Positions 17,305-26,225 of a DNA stretch of 64,000 nt are shown piece by piece (position 1 is the stretch's first letter; each line of letters opens with the position of its first letter). The notes beneath the pieces were generated by a model, which was not told the DNA's origin, made no database searches, and saw only the letters and a list, made by a program, of their open reading frames with translations. Source of the DNA: Pseudomonadota bacterium (lineage in GTDB: Bacteria; Pseudomonadota; Gammaproteobacteria; Acidiferrobacterales; UBA6901). A program made the position numbers and the translations under genes. The DNA lies in assembly GCA_021783175.1 (NCBI GenBank), contig JAJXUF010000007.1:3773-67772 (forward strand), written 5' to 3'.

Positions 17305-18696
17305 ATGAGCACTGAAAAGCCCTGGGACGGACGGTTTACGCAGCCCACAGACGCATTTGTGGAAGCGTTCACCGCTTCTGTTTCCTTTGATCACCGTCTC
17401 TACCACCAGGACATTGCCGGTTCAATCGCCCACGCTCAAATGCTTGCGCATGTGGGAGTGCTGTCGGCCGTAGAACGTGATGCCATTGTTGCCGGTCTGC
17501 GCAGGATCGAGAGCGAGATCGACGCCGGCACCTTCAAATGGAGTGTCGCGCTTGAAGATGTGCACATGAACATCGAGTCACAGCTCATCGCGCGTATTGG
17601 CGACGCCGGCAAAAAATTGCACACCGGCCGTTCACGTAACGATCAGGTAGCTACCGACATGCGTCTGTATGTGCGTGACGGCATCGACGCAATCGATGGC
17701 GCCATTGTGCGCCTGCAGCAGGCTCTTCTCCTGGTCGCAGAGCGCGAGGCCGATACAATTATGCCGGGTTTTACGCACCTTCAGGTGGCTCAGCCGGTCA
17801 CCTTCGGTCACCATATGTTGGCATGGTTCGAGATGCTGCAGCGCGATCGTGCGCGTTTCGCGGATTGCCGCCGGCGTGTCAACATCATGCCACTCGGTGC
17901 GGCGGCGCTGGCGGGCACCAGCTATCCGATCGACCGGGAGTTCACGGCACGTGCCCTGGGATTCGAGCGCCCCGCGGAGAATTCCCTGGATGCCGTTTCA
18001 GACCGGGACTTTGCGGTGGAATTTGTGTCCGCGGCGGCCTTGCTAATGGTCCATCTCTCGCGCTTTTCAGAAGAGCTGATCTTGTGGTCGTCGAGCCAGT
18101 TCAGTTTCGTCGAATTGCCTGATGCGTTTTGTACCGGCTCATCAATCATGCCGCAGAAGAAGAATCCTGATGTGCCTGAACTCGTGCGTGGCAAGGCGGG
18201 CCGCGTGCAAGGCGATCTAGTGGCGCTGCTCACCATGATGAAGGGACAGCCACTCGCTTATAATAAGGACAACCAGGAGGACAAGGAGCCGCTGTTTGAT
18301 GCGCTGGACACGGTGCTTGGCAGTCTGCGCGCCTACGGCGACCTGGTGCCGTCCATTGAGGTCAAGCGCGACAATATGCTGCGGGCCGCACAGCGTGGCT
18401 TTTCCACCGCCACCGATCTGGCGGACTATCTGGTACGCAAGGCAGTGCCCTTTCGCGATGCTCACGAGATTGTAGGCAGAGCTGTGCGCCTTGGCGTGGA
18501 CAGCGGCAGGGATTTGGCGGAAATGAGCCTCGAGGAACTGCGCGGTTTTTGCCGCGATATCGGGCCAGATGTTTTTGATATATTGACTGTGACCGGTTCT
18601 GTGTCAGCGCGTGCCCACTTCGGCGGCACGGCGCCTGTTCAAGTACGCGCCGCAATACAGCGCGCACGCAAGCGTCTGGTGACTGGCGAGGTGTAG
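17305..18696 (+). CDS. argH: Argininosuccinate lyase
   Basis: 463 residues. Final step of arginine synthesis, splitting argininosuccinate to arginine and fumarate. Family signature [12 protein letters not shown] lies around residue 281-292 with the catalytic serine on that mobile loop, and the TGRSRNDQ motif is near residue 110. Length is normal. The start ATG lacks an evident Shine-Dalgarno sequence. It is convergent with nothing and is followed by the diguanylate cyclase 48-63 bp downstream. Position next to algZ is as in Pseudomonas. Confidence 0.98.
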   Translation: MSTEKPWDGRFTQPTDAFVEAFTASVSFDHRLYHQDIAGSIAHAQMLAHVGVLSAVERDAIVAGLRRIESEIDAGTFKWSVALEDVHMNIESQLIARIGDAGKKLHTGRSRNDQVATDMRLYVRDGIDAIDGAIVRLQQALLLVAEREADTIMPGFTHLQVAQPVTFGHHMLAWFEMLQRDRARFADCRRRVNIMPLGAAALAGTSYPIDREFTARALGFERPAENSLDAVSDRDFAVEFVSAAALLMVHLSRFSEELILWSSSQFSFVELPDAFCTGSSIMPQKKNPDVPELVRGKAGRVQGDLVALLTMMKGQPLAYNKDNQEDKEPLFDALDTVLGSLRAYGDLVPSIEVKRDNMLRAAQRGFSTATDLADYLVRKAVPFRDAHEIVGRAVRLGVDSGRDLAEMSLEELRGFCRDIGPDVFDILTVTGSVSARAHFGGTAPVQVRAAIQRARKRLVTGEV

Positions 18697-18759
18697 TGCT
18701 TAGGCAGTTTGCGCCTGTCGCCTGCTAGGACGGGGCGTGGGCAAATGGGGGATGAACGG

Positions 18760-19872
18760 ATGACCGAAACTCGACGCGCGTCAGACAGGCGATTCGGGCT
18801 TGACCGGCGGCATGCTTGGCGCCGCAAGAACGACGGTTTACGGTCAGCGACGTGGGACGACCAGCGCGCCCAGTTTCTGACGCGCTACCTTTTCTGGGCG
18901 CTTTACCTTGCCTACTTCAATCTGGGTACGCCGGTTGCACGCGCTTGGCCGGGCATGATCGCAGTGGAGATTGTGGGCGTTTTGTATTTTGTTGTCATTA
19001 CCGCCTATCTTCTGCACGCACGCCGCCACATGCGCTCTGCAGTTCGCTGGCGGCTGGCGATGTGGACAGACCTGCTGATGGTCTCGTTCTCAGTCATGGC
19101 TGATTCCAGCCCCATGTCTCCGGCGTACCTCGCCTACATCATGGTGATACTCGGCAATGGGATGCGTTATGGCATGCGCCTGTTTGCGGAGACACTGATT
19201 GGAACTTTCTCGCTGGTTGCGATCATCACTGTCGTGCGCTTCTCGTCGTATCTGCATGCGTTGTCTGCAGCGACCCTGTTCTTTCTGGCGTTCTTCGGCA
19301 TAATCATTCTCTACGCGTATTCGCTCATGGCGAACATTGAAAAGACGCGCGAGCAGCTGGAGGTCGAAAGCAACCTTGATCTGCTCACCGGCTTGCTGAA
19401 CCGCCGCGGATTGCGCGAAAGATCCGAGAGCATGTTTCATGCGCTCGACAAGAATGATCATACGGTTGCAGTCTTGTTCGCAGACCTGGACCGGTTCAAG
19501 GCGATCAACGATGTCCTGGGCCACCACGTAGGGGATCATGTGCTCAAGGAAATCGGGCAGATTATTAGTGGTACAGTGCGCGATTCGGACGTCGCCGCCC
19601 GTTTCGGCGGTGATGAATTCGTAATCATCATGCCGGATACCGATATCGAGCAGGCTGGAATGGTTGCCCAGCGCTTGCAGGCTGCGGTGGGACAGTGGTC
19701 GCAGGCGGAAAACATCGCCCTCAGCGTGTCAATCGGTATGGGCATCGCTCCGGCCCATGGACGTGACCTTGAGAGCGTGCTGCGCTGCGTTGACTCTGCC
19801 ATGTATCAGGGCAGGCAGGTCGACGGACGGGGCGGTATCCGCCGCGCCGAAAGAGAGTTAAATCCCGCATGA
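18760..19872 (+). CDS. Membrane diguanylate cyclase (GGDEF)
   Basis: About 370 residues from ATG 18760 (GGGGGA about eight bases upstream); ATG 18745 is possible. A very basic N-terminus (TETRRASDRRFG...RRHAWRRK) precedes five or six membrane helices, then a GGDEF domain making cyclic di-GMP. The active-site motif is intact GGDEF (283-287), and an inhibitory RxxD site (R274-D277) sits five residues before it, so product feedback inhibition is expected. The gene overlaps the next one by 4 bp. The membrane part is not a recognised sensor type. Confidence 0.92.
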   Translation: MTETRRASDRRFGLDRRHAWRRKNDGLRSATWDDQRAQFLTRYLFWALYLAYFNLGTPVARAWPGMIAVEIVGVLYFVVITAYLLHARRHMRSAVRWRLAMWTDLLMVSFSVMADSSPMSPAYLAYIMVILGNGMRYGMRLFAETLIGTFSLVAIITVVRFSSYLHALSAATLFFLAFFGIIILYAYSLMANIEKTREQLEVESNLDLLTGLLNRRGLRERSESMFHALDKNDHTVAVLFADLDRFKAINDVLGHHVGDHVLKEIGQIISGTVRDSDVAARFGGDEFVIIMPDTDIEQAGMVAQRLQAAVGQWSQAENIALSVSIGMGIAPAHGRDLESVLRCVDSAMYQGRQVDGRGGIRRAERELNPA

Positions 19873-20249
19873 ATCCCATATCCGAAGAGTTACAACCCGA
19901 CACAAATGCGCTGGACCGGTTGATCCGGCGCCTGCGTGAATTTGCCGCCGCCCGCGACTGGGAGCAGTTTCACTCCCCCAAGAACCTGTCCATGGCACTG
20001 ATTGTGGAGGCAGCGGAGCTGGTCGAGCATTTCCAGTGGCTCACCGAGAAGCAGAGCCTGCAGCTGCCGAAGGAAAAGTTGGCGGCCGTTGAGCAGGAAC
20101 TCGCGGATGTTTTCATCTATTTGGTGCGCTTATCGGATCGTCTCGGCGTCGATTTGATCAACGCCGCCTGGCGCAAGATCGAGATTAACGAGCGCAAGTA
20201 CCCCGCTGACCAGGTGCGCGGCAAGGCCGGAAAATCCAGTGATTTTTGA
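19869..20249 (+). CDS. MazG-like nucleotide pyrophosphohydrolase
   Basis: 126 residues, all-alpha NTP pyrophosphohydrolase of the MazG-like/dCTPase group (YpjD-like). Metal-binding acidic motifs are visible: LIVEAAELVEHFQW (EaaE) and EQELADVFIYLVRLSD (ExxD). These enzymes hydrolyse dNTPs or non-canonical nucleotides to the monophosphate. It overlaps the diguanylate cyclase by 4 bp, so the two are coupled at least transcriptionally. The specific substrate is not determined by sequence. Confidence 0.9.
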   Translation: MNPISEELQPDTNALDRLIRRLREFAAARDWEQFHSPKNLSMALIVEAAELVEHFQWLTEKQSLQLPKEKLAAVEQELADVFIYLVRLSDRLGVDLINAAWRKIEINERKYPADQVRGKAGKSSDF

Positions 20250-20319
20250 CGCCGCAGGACAACTATGCGCGTGTTTCGCGGCGGTGAACCGCGGCGTGCC
20301 CTGTTGCCGCGAGTGATCC

Positions 20320-21144
20320 TTGAACTACCGCCACAGCTATCACGCGGGCAACATCGCCGACGTATTCAAGCACTACGTCCTGACACTGGTACTCGGCGCG
20401 TTGCACGCAAAACCTTCCCCTTTTTGCGCGATTGACAGTCACGCAGGCGCTGGGATCTATGCTCTTGACCCTGGTGGCGAGCACGAGCAGGGCATTAGCA
20501 GCCTGTGGCCGGAACGCGACACATGGCCGGCCCTCGGTCGGTATTTCGAGGTAGTCGCGCGCTTTAATCCCGATAGGCGCCTCAGACATTACCCAGGTTC
20601 TCCGCTAATCATCCGCGAATTCCTGCGGGCGCAGGATCGGGCTGTGCTGCTCGAACTGCATCCACAGGAGCATGCGCTGCTCAAGGCCAATTTGCATGGG
20701 CAAACAGGCATGGCGGTGCATCACACGGACGCCTGGAACGGGCTCAGGGCGTTCGTACCTCCCAAGGAAAACCGCGGAGTCGTCCTGATTGATCCGCCCT
20801 ACGAAAAGCAGGATGAATTGAAATTGGTGGTTGCTGCCCTGAAACACGCTATGCGCCACTGGCGCAATGGTATTTTCCTGGTGTGGTATCCCATCAAGGC
20901 ACGCCGGCCGGTCGATGCCTTTCATCGGGCGGTGGCGGCGATGCAGGTGTCTGCGCACGCGGTGGAATTTATTACCCTGCCGCTCGATATGGAAAGACGC
21001 CTCAACGGCAGCGGAATGCTGATCATCAACCCTCCCTGGCAGCTCTTGGGTACACTGCGCGACAGCCTACCGCCGCTGGCCGTACGCCTGGCCGGTGCCG
21101 CTGGCTCTCCACAAGTGCGATTCGTTTCTCTGGGCCCTGGCTGA
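20320..21144 (+). CDS. rlmJ: 23S rRNA (adenine2030-N6)-methyltransferase
   Basis: 274 residues starting MNYRHSYHAGNIADVFKH, the signature N-terminus of RlmJ, which methylates A2030 in 23S rRNA. The catalytic DPPY motif is at 158-161 (IDPPYEKQDE). The start is TTG at 20320; starting at the next ATG would remove this conserved N-terminus. The C-terminus (SGMLIINPPWQL) also matches the family. It follows the pyrophosphohydrolase by 70 bp and ends without a clear terminator. Confidence 0.96.
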   Translation: MNYRHSYHAGNIADVFKHYVLTLVLGALHAKPSPFCAIDSHAGAGIYALDPGGEHEQGISSLWPERDTWPALGRYFEVVARFNPDRRLRHYPGSPLIIREFLRAQDRAVLLELHPQEHALLKANLHGQTGMAVHHTDAWNGLRAFVPPKENRGVVLIDPPYEKQDELKLVVAALKHAMRHWRNGIFLVWYPIKARRPVDAFHRAVAAMQVSAHAVEFITLPLDMERRLNGSGMLIINPPWQLLGTLRDSLPPLAVRLAGAAGSPQVRFVSLGPG

Positions 21145-21382
21145 TTCTGGAAGTGCCACACCGGCAGTAGCGAAAGGCACGATTATTGATCCCGATCAAT
21201 GTGCGATCGTCCCCGCGATGAAAGCATATGATTGTCGTCAGCAGCTGGCGAAAACGGCCGGCAGATGGCTTGCCAAAGGACAGGGTGGGGTAGATGCCAC
21301 GAGCACCCCCAGAGCCTGGGCTTACCTGAAACCTGACCAAGGTTATTAATGGTCTGACCCAAAGTCCTGCGGATCTGCCGGC

Positions 21383-21847
21383 CTATTTTTTTTGCCTTGC
21401 GGCGATTTTTTTCGACCCTGCGGCGCCCTGTGATTGCAGTCGCAGCGCGCGTTCGATGGTAGCCAACGACACTAGCGGTCCGCGATTCATGCCTTCGCAG
21501 CGGCGCGCTTCCGCTTGCCAGGCTGCGCGTCCCTGCAACAGTTCTGGCCACCACGGATAGGTACGGCACTGCAGTGGACGCACTGCGTAGACACGGCAAC
21601 GGCCGGATGCCTCAAGAAACGGGCAGCGCCCATCATCACCGAGGCGGATTCCTTCAGTCTGTCCGTCCACCCGGGCGACATAGCGCCGTTGAAACCATTC
21701 GCGCGAAACCGCCAACTGTGCGCGAATCTTTTCCTTCTCGTCTCGCCCGAGCTCGACGTGGTGGCCCCTCGCCCCGGTGCAACAGGCGCCGCATCCGGTG
21801 CATTCAAAATGCAGCCTTTGAAGTCTTCGTATCGTTTTGACTCGCAT
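21383..21847 (-). CDS. YkgJ-family cysteine-cluster protein
   Basis: 154 residues from ATG 21847. A GTG start at 21937 would overlap the upstream gene and lacks a ribosome site. The cysteine pattern CTGCGACC (C16, C19, C22, C23) with later CPFLEASGRCRVYAVRPLQCRTYPWW defines the YkgJ/CxxCxxCC family, probably a zinc or iron-sulfur binder; the biochemical role is unknown. The C-terminus is basic and rich in Lys/Ala. It is downstream of the unknown gene at 21922-22458 on the same strand, and the two may form an operon. Confidence 0.85.
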   Translation of the reverse strand: MRVKTIRRLQRLHFECTGCGACCTGARGHHVELGRDEKEKIRAQLAVSREWFQRRYVARVDGQTEGIRLGDDGRCPFLEASGRCRVYAVRPLQCRTYPWWPELLQGRAAWQAEARRCEGMNRGPLVSLATIERALRLQSQGAAGSKKIAARQKK

Positions 21848-21921
21848 GGTCGGTTGAACTTTCTGCACAGGTGCGACAGCATGCCGTCTCCCGCGCAGAT
21901 TGACCAGCGAATGTAGCGTAT

Positions 21922-22458
21922 TTACCTTGCGCGCCACAAAGCAGCGAGCGGTGAAATAGGCGCAGCGCCGGCGGCAAGCGGCAATTGCGTGCGCCGGATA
22001 TGATCGAGGGCGCCGGATACTCGATCGAACGTTCCGTACAGGTAACGGAACACACGCGCGCGCGACGGATCAGGCTCAAAGGCGGCGCATCGCCAGAACG
22101 CGCTGCGACCTTGCTCGAGATAATAGCCGAGTTGTCCGCGTGCGGTCAGCCGCTCACGAAAGAGCCCACTCATGAACAGGGAGTATTCGCCGATGTGGCG
22201 CACGATCAGGGCTTCGCGCGGTCGGTTGACCGGGGAATCGTTCCAGCCCTGGGCTCGCCGCCATTCCGCCAGCAGTCCGGCAATGCTGGTAATCGATTCG
22301 CCATCGGCATTCTGAATGATGTGCATCGCGCGAGTGTGGGTGAAACGCGTCAGCAACTCGCTGACGTAGTCGACAGCCGCTGGCTCATTCATGCCGTGCA
22401 TGCCGAACCCATGCTGAATCTGGCGATGAAAGAACTGGTAAAGACCCGGGACTAGCAT
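21922..22458 (-). CDS. Conserved hypothetical protein, function unknown
   Basis: 178 residues, not assigned to a named family. There is no signal peptide or membrane helix. The sequence is helical and Arg/Tyr/Phe-rich, with a block EYSLFMSGLFRERLTARG followed by GQLGYYLEQGRSAFWRC that looks conserved and enzyme- or scaffold-like, but no catalytic motif is recognisable. Start ATG at 22458. It heads a two-gene minus-strand unit with the cysteine-cluster protein. Coding potential is supported by length, composition and lack of frame breaks. Confidence 0.65.
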   Translation of the reverse strand: MLVPGLYQFFHRQIQHGFGMHGMNEPAAVDYVSELLTRFTHTRAMHIIQNADGESITSIAGLLAEWRRAQGWNDSPVNRPREALIVRHIGEYSLFMSGLFRERLTARGQLGYYLEQGRSAFWRCAAFEPDPSRARVFRYLYGTFDRVSGALDHIRRTQLPLAAGAAPISPLAALWRAR

Positions 22459-22844
22459 GACCGAACCTCCGGCCCGAACTTCGGGCTCTGGTATCAGGAC
22501 TCCCTTGCTAAATTATATGCGATAATCGGGCATGCGGACGGCAATCTGGCGAACTGCGCCGGCGGCAGATCGTGGCGCAATAACAGGCAATTGCATGCCC
22601 CAAGAGGCAGCGAAGCGATTCCGGACGGGACGTTGTGAGTGCATGCGCGCAGACGGTATGATGCGGTGTACGCGGCATTCGATATCTGGGCCTGGTGCAG
22701 ATACCGGCGGCCGGACGATCCGCCTAAAAGAAAATAGCTTTCGGCCAATTTGATGCACAGTCGCGGAAATCCATTTCCCTGTCCTGAGCGGCAGCGGACC
22801 GGGTCCGGATTGCCAAACCAACTACATACCCTCGGGGTGCACAC
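22459..22844. other. Divergent intergenic region, no gene recognised
   Basis: 386 bp between the unknown minus-strand gene and purT. Short frames on both strands lack ribosome sites and domain signals. It should hold two divergent promoters. Nothing resembling a purine or THF riboswitch core was found by eye. Confidence 0.4.
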
Positions 22845-24059
22845 ATGGTAGTTATCGGAACTCCTCTTTCTGCCAGTGCTACGCGCATCATGCTGCTGGG
22901 CAGCGGCGAGCTTGGCAAGGAGATTGCCATTGCCGCGCAACGCCTGGGTGTCGAGGTCATCGCCGTTGACCGCTACGCTGACGCCCCGGCCCATCAGGTG
23001 GCCCACCGTTCGTATGTTATTGACATGACGGACGGCCGCGCGTTGCGCGAGCTTGTTGAGCGTGAGCGGCCTCGACTTATCGTTCCGGAAATCGAGGCGA
23101 TTGCCACTGAAACGCTGCTCGAGATTGAGGCGGCCGGCATCGCCGAAGTCATACCAACGGCGCGCGCGGCGAACCTCACGATGAACCGCGAGGGAATCCG
23201 CCGGCTTGTTGCCGAGGAACTGGGCCTGCCTACATCGCGCTATGCATTTGCATCGAGCCTCGAGGAGCTCAAGGCGGCGATCGACCGGGATATCGGCTAC
23301 CCCTGTGTGGTCAAGCCGGTGATGTCGTCATCGGGAAAGGGGCAATCACGGGTAGACAGTGCCGACCAGGTGCAAGCCGCATGGGATTATGCTGGCGCCG
23401 GAGGTCGGGTGCGCAATACGCGCGTCATAGTCGAGGAGATGATCGAATTCGAGTATGAGATCACGTTGCTTACCGTGCGTGCCCTGGATGGCGACGGACA
23501 GGTCGAGACGAACTTTTGTGATCCAATCGGACATCTCCAGGTGCATGGGGATTATGTCGAGAGCTGGCAACCGCAGCCGATGAGCGAGCGGGCACTGGCC
23601 AAATCAAAGGATATCGCCGCGCGGGTGACCGGGGCTTTGGGCGGGCGCGGCGTGTTTGGCGTCGAGTTATTCGTCAAGGGCGACGAGGTCTGGTTTTCCG
23701 AGGTGAGTCCGCGCCCTCACGATACCGGCATGGTGACCATGATCACTCAGGCACAAAGTGAGTTTGCACTGCATGTACGTGCGATCCTCGGATTGCCGGT
23801 AGGCACGCGCATGCGGCGTGCTGGCGCAAGCGCGGTGATCTACGGAGGGGTGGAAAGCGGGGGAATTGTGTTCGAGGGGATCGATGACGCGCTGCGCGTG
23901 CCTGAATCCAATTTGCGGCTGTTCGGCAAGCCGGAATCCTTTACGCGCCGCCGCATGGGCGTAGCGCTGGCTGCCGCTGACAACATCGACATGGCACGCA
24001 AGCGCGCCAAAGAATGTGCTTCCAAGGTAAGACCGCGTGCGTTTGATGCTGTGTCTTAG
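22845..24059 (+). CDS. purT: Formate-dependent phosphoribosylglycinamide formyltransferase
   Basis: 404 residues, ATP-grasp enzyme that formylates GAR using formate and ATP, bypassing folate. N-terminal Rossmann-like part with [21 protein letters not shown], central ATP-grasp with [13 protein letters not shown], and C-terminal [28 protein letters not shown] with metal-binding Glu residues, all as in E. coli PurT. The two-residue-longer in-frame upstream context does not matter for the call. Its 3' end overlaps the convergent slp-like gene by 4 bp (24056-24059). Confidence 0.97.
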   Translation: MVVIGTPLSASATRIMLLGSGELGKEIAIAAQRLGVEVIAVDRYADAPAHQVAHRSYVIDMTDGRALRELVERERPRLIVPEIEAIATETLLEIEAAGIAEVIPTARAANLTMNREGIRRLVAEELGLPTSRYAFASSLEELKAAIDRDIGYPCVVKPVMSSSGKGQSRVDSADQVQAAWDYAGAGGRVRNTRVIVEEMIEFEYEITLLTVRALDGDGQVETNFCDPIGHLQVHGDYVESWQPQPMSERALAKSKDIAARVTGALGGRGVFGVELFVKGDEVWFSEVSPRPHDTGMVTMITQAQSEFALHVRAILGLPVGTRMRRAGASAVIYGGVESGGIVFEGIDDALRVPESNLRLFGKPESFTRRRMGVALAAADNIDMARKRAKECASKVRPRAFDAVS

Positions 24060-24556
24060 TGCGAGTAGAGAACGCCAAAACCAAACTGAATGCGCGGGCG
24101 GCCATTGTCTGGTGTCCAGACCGGCCATAGATGAAGCTGCTCGGCGCTTATCAGCGGAAAGCGGTAAGCAGTTTGGCCTACGGTGCCGTCGCGTATCCCG
24201 GTAACCAATCCCACCGCAGTTAGCAGACGGCCTGGTGCGTAGTCGAGGGTCTCGAGATAGCCAGCTTTTTCCAGTATGAAGCGCCCGAGCGGTGCCCTAT
24301 CGAGTTCTGGACGGGCCGAGTGATCTAGCGGATACGCCAGCACTTCAAGCCGCGTGCGGTCGCGCAGGTTCTCGGCGCTGACGATAACGCCTCCCCACTC
24401 GACCTTGCGCGTCCGGGCCGAGCCGATGTCAGCCGCGGCTCTTGCTGGTGTCAAGCCAGCATCGACTCCGGCAAGATCCAACGGCGGTCGTGTGGCGCAG
24501 GCGGTGCACAGCAGGCCAACAATCGACATTGCCGCGAGTACACTCAGGCTTCGCAT
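24056..24556 (-). CDS. Slp-family outer membrane lipoprotein (copy 1)
   Basis: 166 residues. A signal peptide with lipobox ending at Cys20 (LLCTAC). The body shows the Slp pattern [17 protein letters not shown] then [14 protein letters not shown] and the late [14 protein letters not shown]. Slp in E. coli is a starvation-induced outer-membrane lipoprotein linked to acid or stress resistance. It is 12 bp downstream of a paralogous second copy on the same strand. The function in this organism is inferred only at the level of envelope stress. Confidence 0.88.
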   Translation of the reverse strand: MRSLSVLAAMSIVGLLCTACATRPPLDLAGVDAGLTPARAAADIGSARTRKVEWGGVIVSAENLRDRTRLEVLAYPLDHSARPELDRAPLGRFILEKAGYLETLDYAPGRLLTAVGLVTGIRDGTVGQTAYRFPLISAEQLHLWPVWTPDNGRPRIQFGFGVLYSH

Positions 24557-24568
24557 CTGTCTGGCGCG

Positions 24569-25093
24569 TCAGTAGGTCCGATAGGGGAAGGGATATCCCC
24601 ACGGATACCAAGGGTCCGGCCAGAACGGATCGTAGTATTGAGGCGGCGACTGCTGGACCACGACCGGCCAAAGGTGGAACACTTGGGTTTTAACAACCGG
24701 AAACAAGTAAGGATAGTCTCCGATCGTACGTTTCAGAGGAGAAAGCAACGTGCCAGCAACCGTGACGTCGCGCCCCTTGGAGTAGATCGCCGGATCGAGA
24801 AATCCGCTTACCCGCGCGAGAAATCGGCCGCCAGTTTTGTCAGTTTGCTGCGGTCTTCCGCTACTGTCGAGCGGTCGATCGACGATCTCTATCCAGGTCT
24901 CGCTTGCGCGGTTTTGCACTGTTGCAATGGTGCCTCCCCAGCGCACCTGACTGCCGACAAGGCCGTCAGGCGCACCCTGCGCCTGGACGACCGTAATGTC
25001 GCCGGGGGCCGGCTGGCGTATCGCTTTAGGCACGCCAGCCACGCAGGCGCAGAGCGCTAGTATCGGGACGAGAACTGACATCCGCCTGTACAT
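24569..25093 (-). CDS. Slp-family outer membrane lipoprotein (copy 2)
   Basis: 174 residues. Signal peptide with a lipobox-like LCAC (Cys17), then VRWGGTIATVQNRASETWIEIV, LDSSGRP and FLDPAIYSKGRDVTVAG, all characteristic of Slp, and a Pro/Tyr/Trp-rich C-terminal tail (DPFWPDPWYPWGY) absent from copy 1. Tandem with copy 1, first in the pair. The aromatic tail could interact with membrane or peptidoglycan; that is speculation. Confidence 0.88.
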   Translation of the reverse strand: MYRRMSVLVPILALCACVAGVPKAIRQPAPGDITVVQAQGAPDGLVGSQVRWGGTIATVQNRASETWIEIVDRPLDSSGRPQQTDKTGGRFLARVSGFLDPAIYSKGRDVTVAGTLLSPLKRTIGDYPYLFPVVKTQVFHLWPVVVQQSPPQYYDPFWPDPWYPWGYPFPYRTY

Positions 25094-25324
25094 CTGCTTA
25101 CCTTACTCCCTTGGCATGGGCAACGGTAGCGGTGTTGCAGGACCTGCGGGTGCCGCTAGAACTAGAAGCTGGCTCCGGCAAGGAATGTGAGTAGGTGGGC
25201 AGGCGGTCTGGATTGGATGCGTCTGTTCGACAATATGGTCAAGTTAGCCCCGCGTGGCTAATATTGCCGGCTAATTGCGGGTACCTTTTCAGCCCGTCCA
25301 TCGAATCTATTCAGGTGTTGCGCT

Positions 25325-25603
25325 ATGGGTGGTTTTGTCGATTTCAGATGTCGCTATTGCAATTACGAGGAGACCGATATCGGTGTTGGGCGCGGGCGAC
25401 AGGTGTTTCCCTATCTGGCGCTATTCTGCTGTGATAATTGCAAATCCGTGGGCAGCACCTGGATCCATGAAAACAAGACGCCGCGCTGCGGCGCGTGTTA
25501 CAGCGACGGTGTCACACTGTTGCCGGACGACATTCGTAGCATCAAGTGCCCAAAGTGTGGCGAGCCCGCCACTTTTACCCACAAGGAAGGCAGCTGGGAG
25601 TAG
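25325..25603 (+). CDS. Small zinc-ribbon protein, function unknown
   Basis: 92 residues with four CxxC pairs: CRYC, CDNC, CGAC and CPKC. These would coordinate two zinc ions in a double zinc ribbon. There is no enzymatic domain, signal peptide or membrane helix. The ATG at 25325 begins MGGFVDFRCRYC; longer upstream frames run in other phases. It converges on cyaY with only 6 bp between the stop codons. Such proteins often bind nucleic acid or act as rubredoxin-like adapters, but nothing in context decides. Confidence 0.75.
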   Translation: MGGFVDFRCRYCNYEETDIGVGRGRQVFPYLALFCCDNCKSVGSTWIHENKTPRCGACYSDGVTLLPDDIRSIKCPKCGEPATFTHKEGSWE

Positions 25604-25609
25604 AGCTGG

Positions 25610-25930
25610 TTAGGCCAGATCCACTGTTTCACCCGCCTGGCGGCTTGCCAGAGAGGAGAGCTCCTTGAACAGCTCGGTTCCGCTTTGGTCGTTTACCCAG
25701 CGGTCTCCGGTGGCCTGGTAATCGTAGTGGTAACCCCCTGACTTGGCGGCCACCCAGATCTGCTTGGTCGCTCCCTGCTTGGTAATGATGATCTTGCTGC
25801 CATCGGCGAATTCCAGGGTGAGGATGTCGCCGGTATTTTCGAACTCGATATCTGTGCCGCTTGTTTCCACCGCCTGTTCGATGCGTAGCAGTGTTGCCGT
25901 AACCTTTTGGTTGAATTCCGCTTCGTTCAT
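25610..25930 (-). CDS. cyaY: Iron-sulfur assembly regulator, bacterial frataxin
   Basis: 106 residues, bacterial frataxin fold. It has the acidic N-terminal helix MNEAEFNQKVTATLLRIEQA (iron-binding ridge) and the beta-sheet blocks ILTLEFADGSKIIITKQG and QIWVAAKSGGYHYDY. CyaY binds IscS and iron and tunes Fe-S cluster synthesis. Converges tightly with the zinc-ribbon gene. It is divergent from lptM-lysA across a 136-bp gap, the usual arrangement in gammaproteobacteria, where cyaY and lptM-dapF are neighbours. Confidence 0.96.
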   Translation of the reverse strand: MNEAEFNQKVTATLLRIEQAVETSGTDIEFENTGDILTLEFADGSKIIITKQGATKQIWVAAKSGGYHYDYQATGDRWVNDQSGTELFKELSSLASRQAGETVDLA

Positions 25931-26066
25931 TGGCGGGTAGTACCGGATTCAGAGAGTGACATCGATGTTACCCAAATTGCGCTTGGCATAACAGGTGCCG
26001 GAGACGCTGTTTATCGTTATCCGCTGGCGGGATAAACTAGCACCCGACCCGACACGGAGCCCGTTC

Positions 26067-26216
26067 ATGAAGTGCCGTCGATGCACGCTGTATCTGCTAA
26101 CCATCCTGGTGTTTGGGGCTGCACTGCTTTCCGCCTGCGGCCGCAAGGGTCCCCTCTATCTGCCGGATCGACCCGCGCCGCACAAGGCCGCTGCGAATTC
26201 CGCGGCTTTTCGCTAG
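26067..26216 (+). CDS. lptM: LPS-assembly lipoprotein LptM (YifL)
   Basis: 49 residues, shorter than most frames and easily missed. Signal sequence with lipobox LLSAC then the family hallmark CGRKGPLYLP directly after the lipidated cysteine, identical in pattern to LptM/YifL, which binds the LptDE translocon and helps LptD oxidative maturation. ATG at 26067, ten bases upstream of the lysA start region by end position (stop at 26216, lysA begins 26226). The lptM-lysA-dapF order is typical. Confidence 0.93.
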   Translation: MKCRRCTLYLLTILVFGAALLSACGRKGPLYLPDRPAPHKAAANSAAFR

Positions 26217-26225
26217 AGTTTCCCT

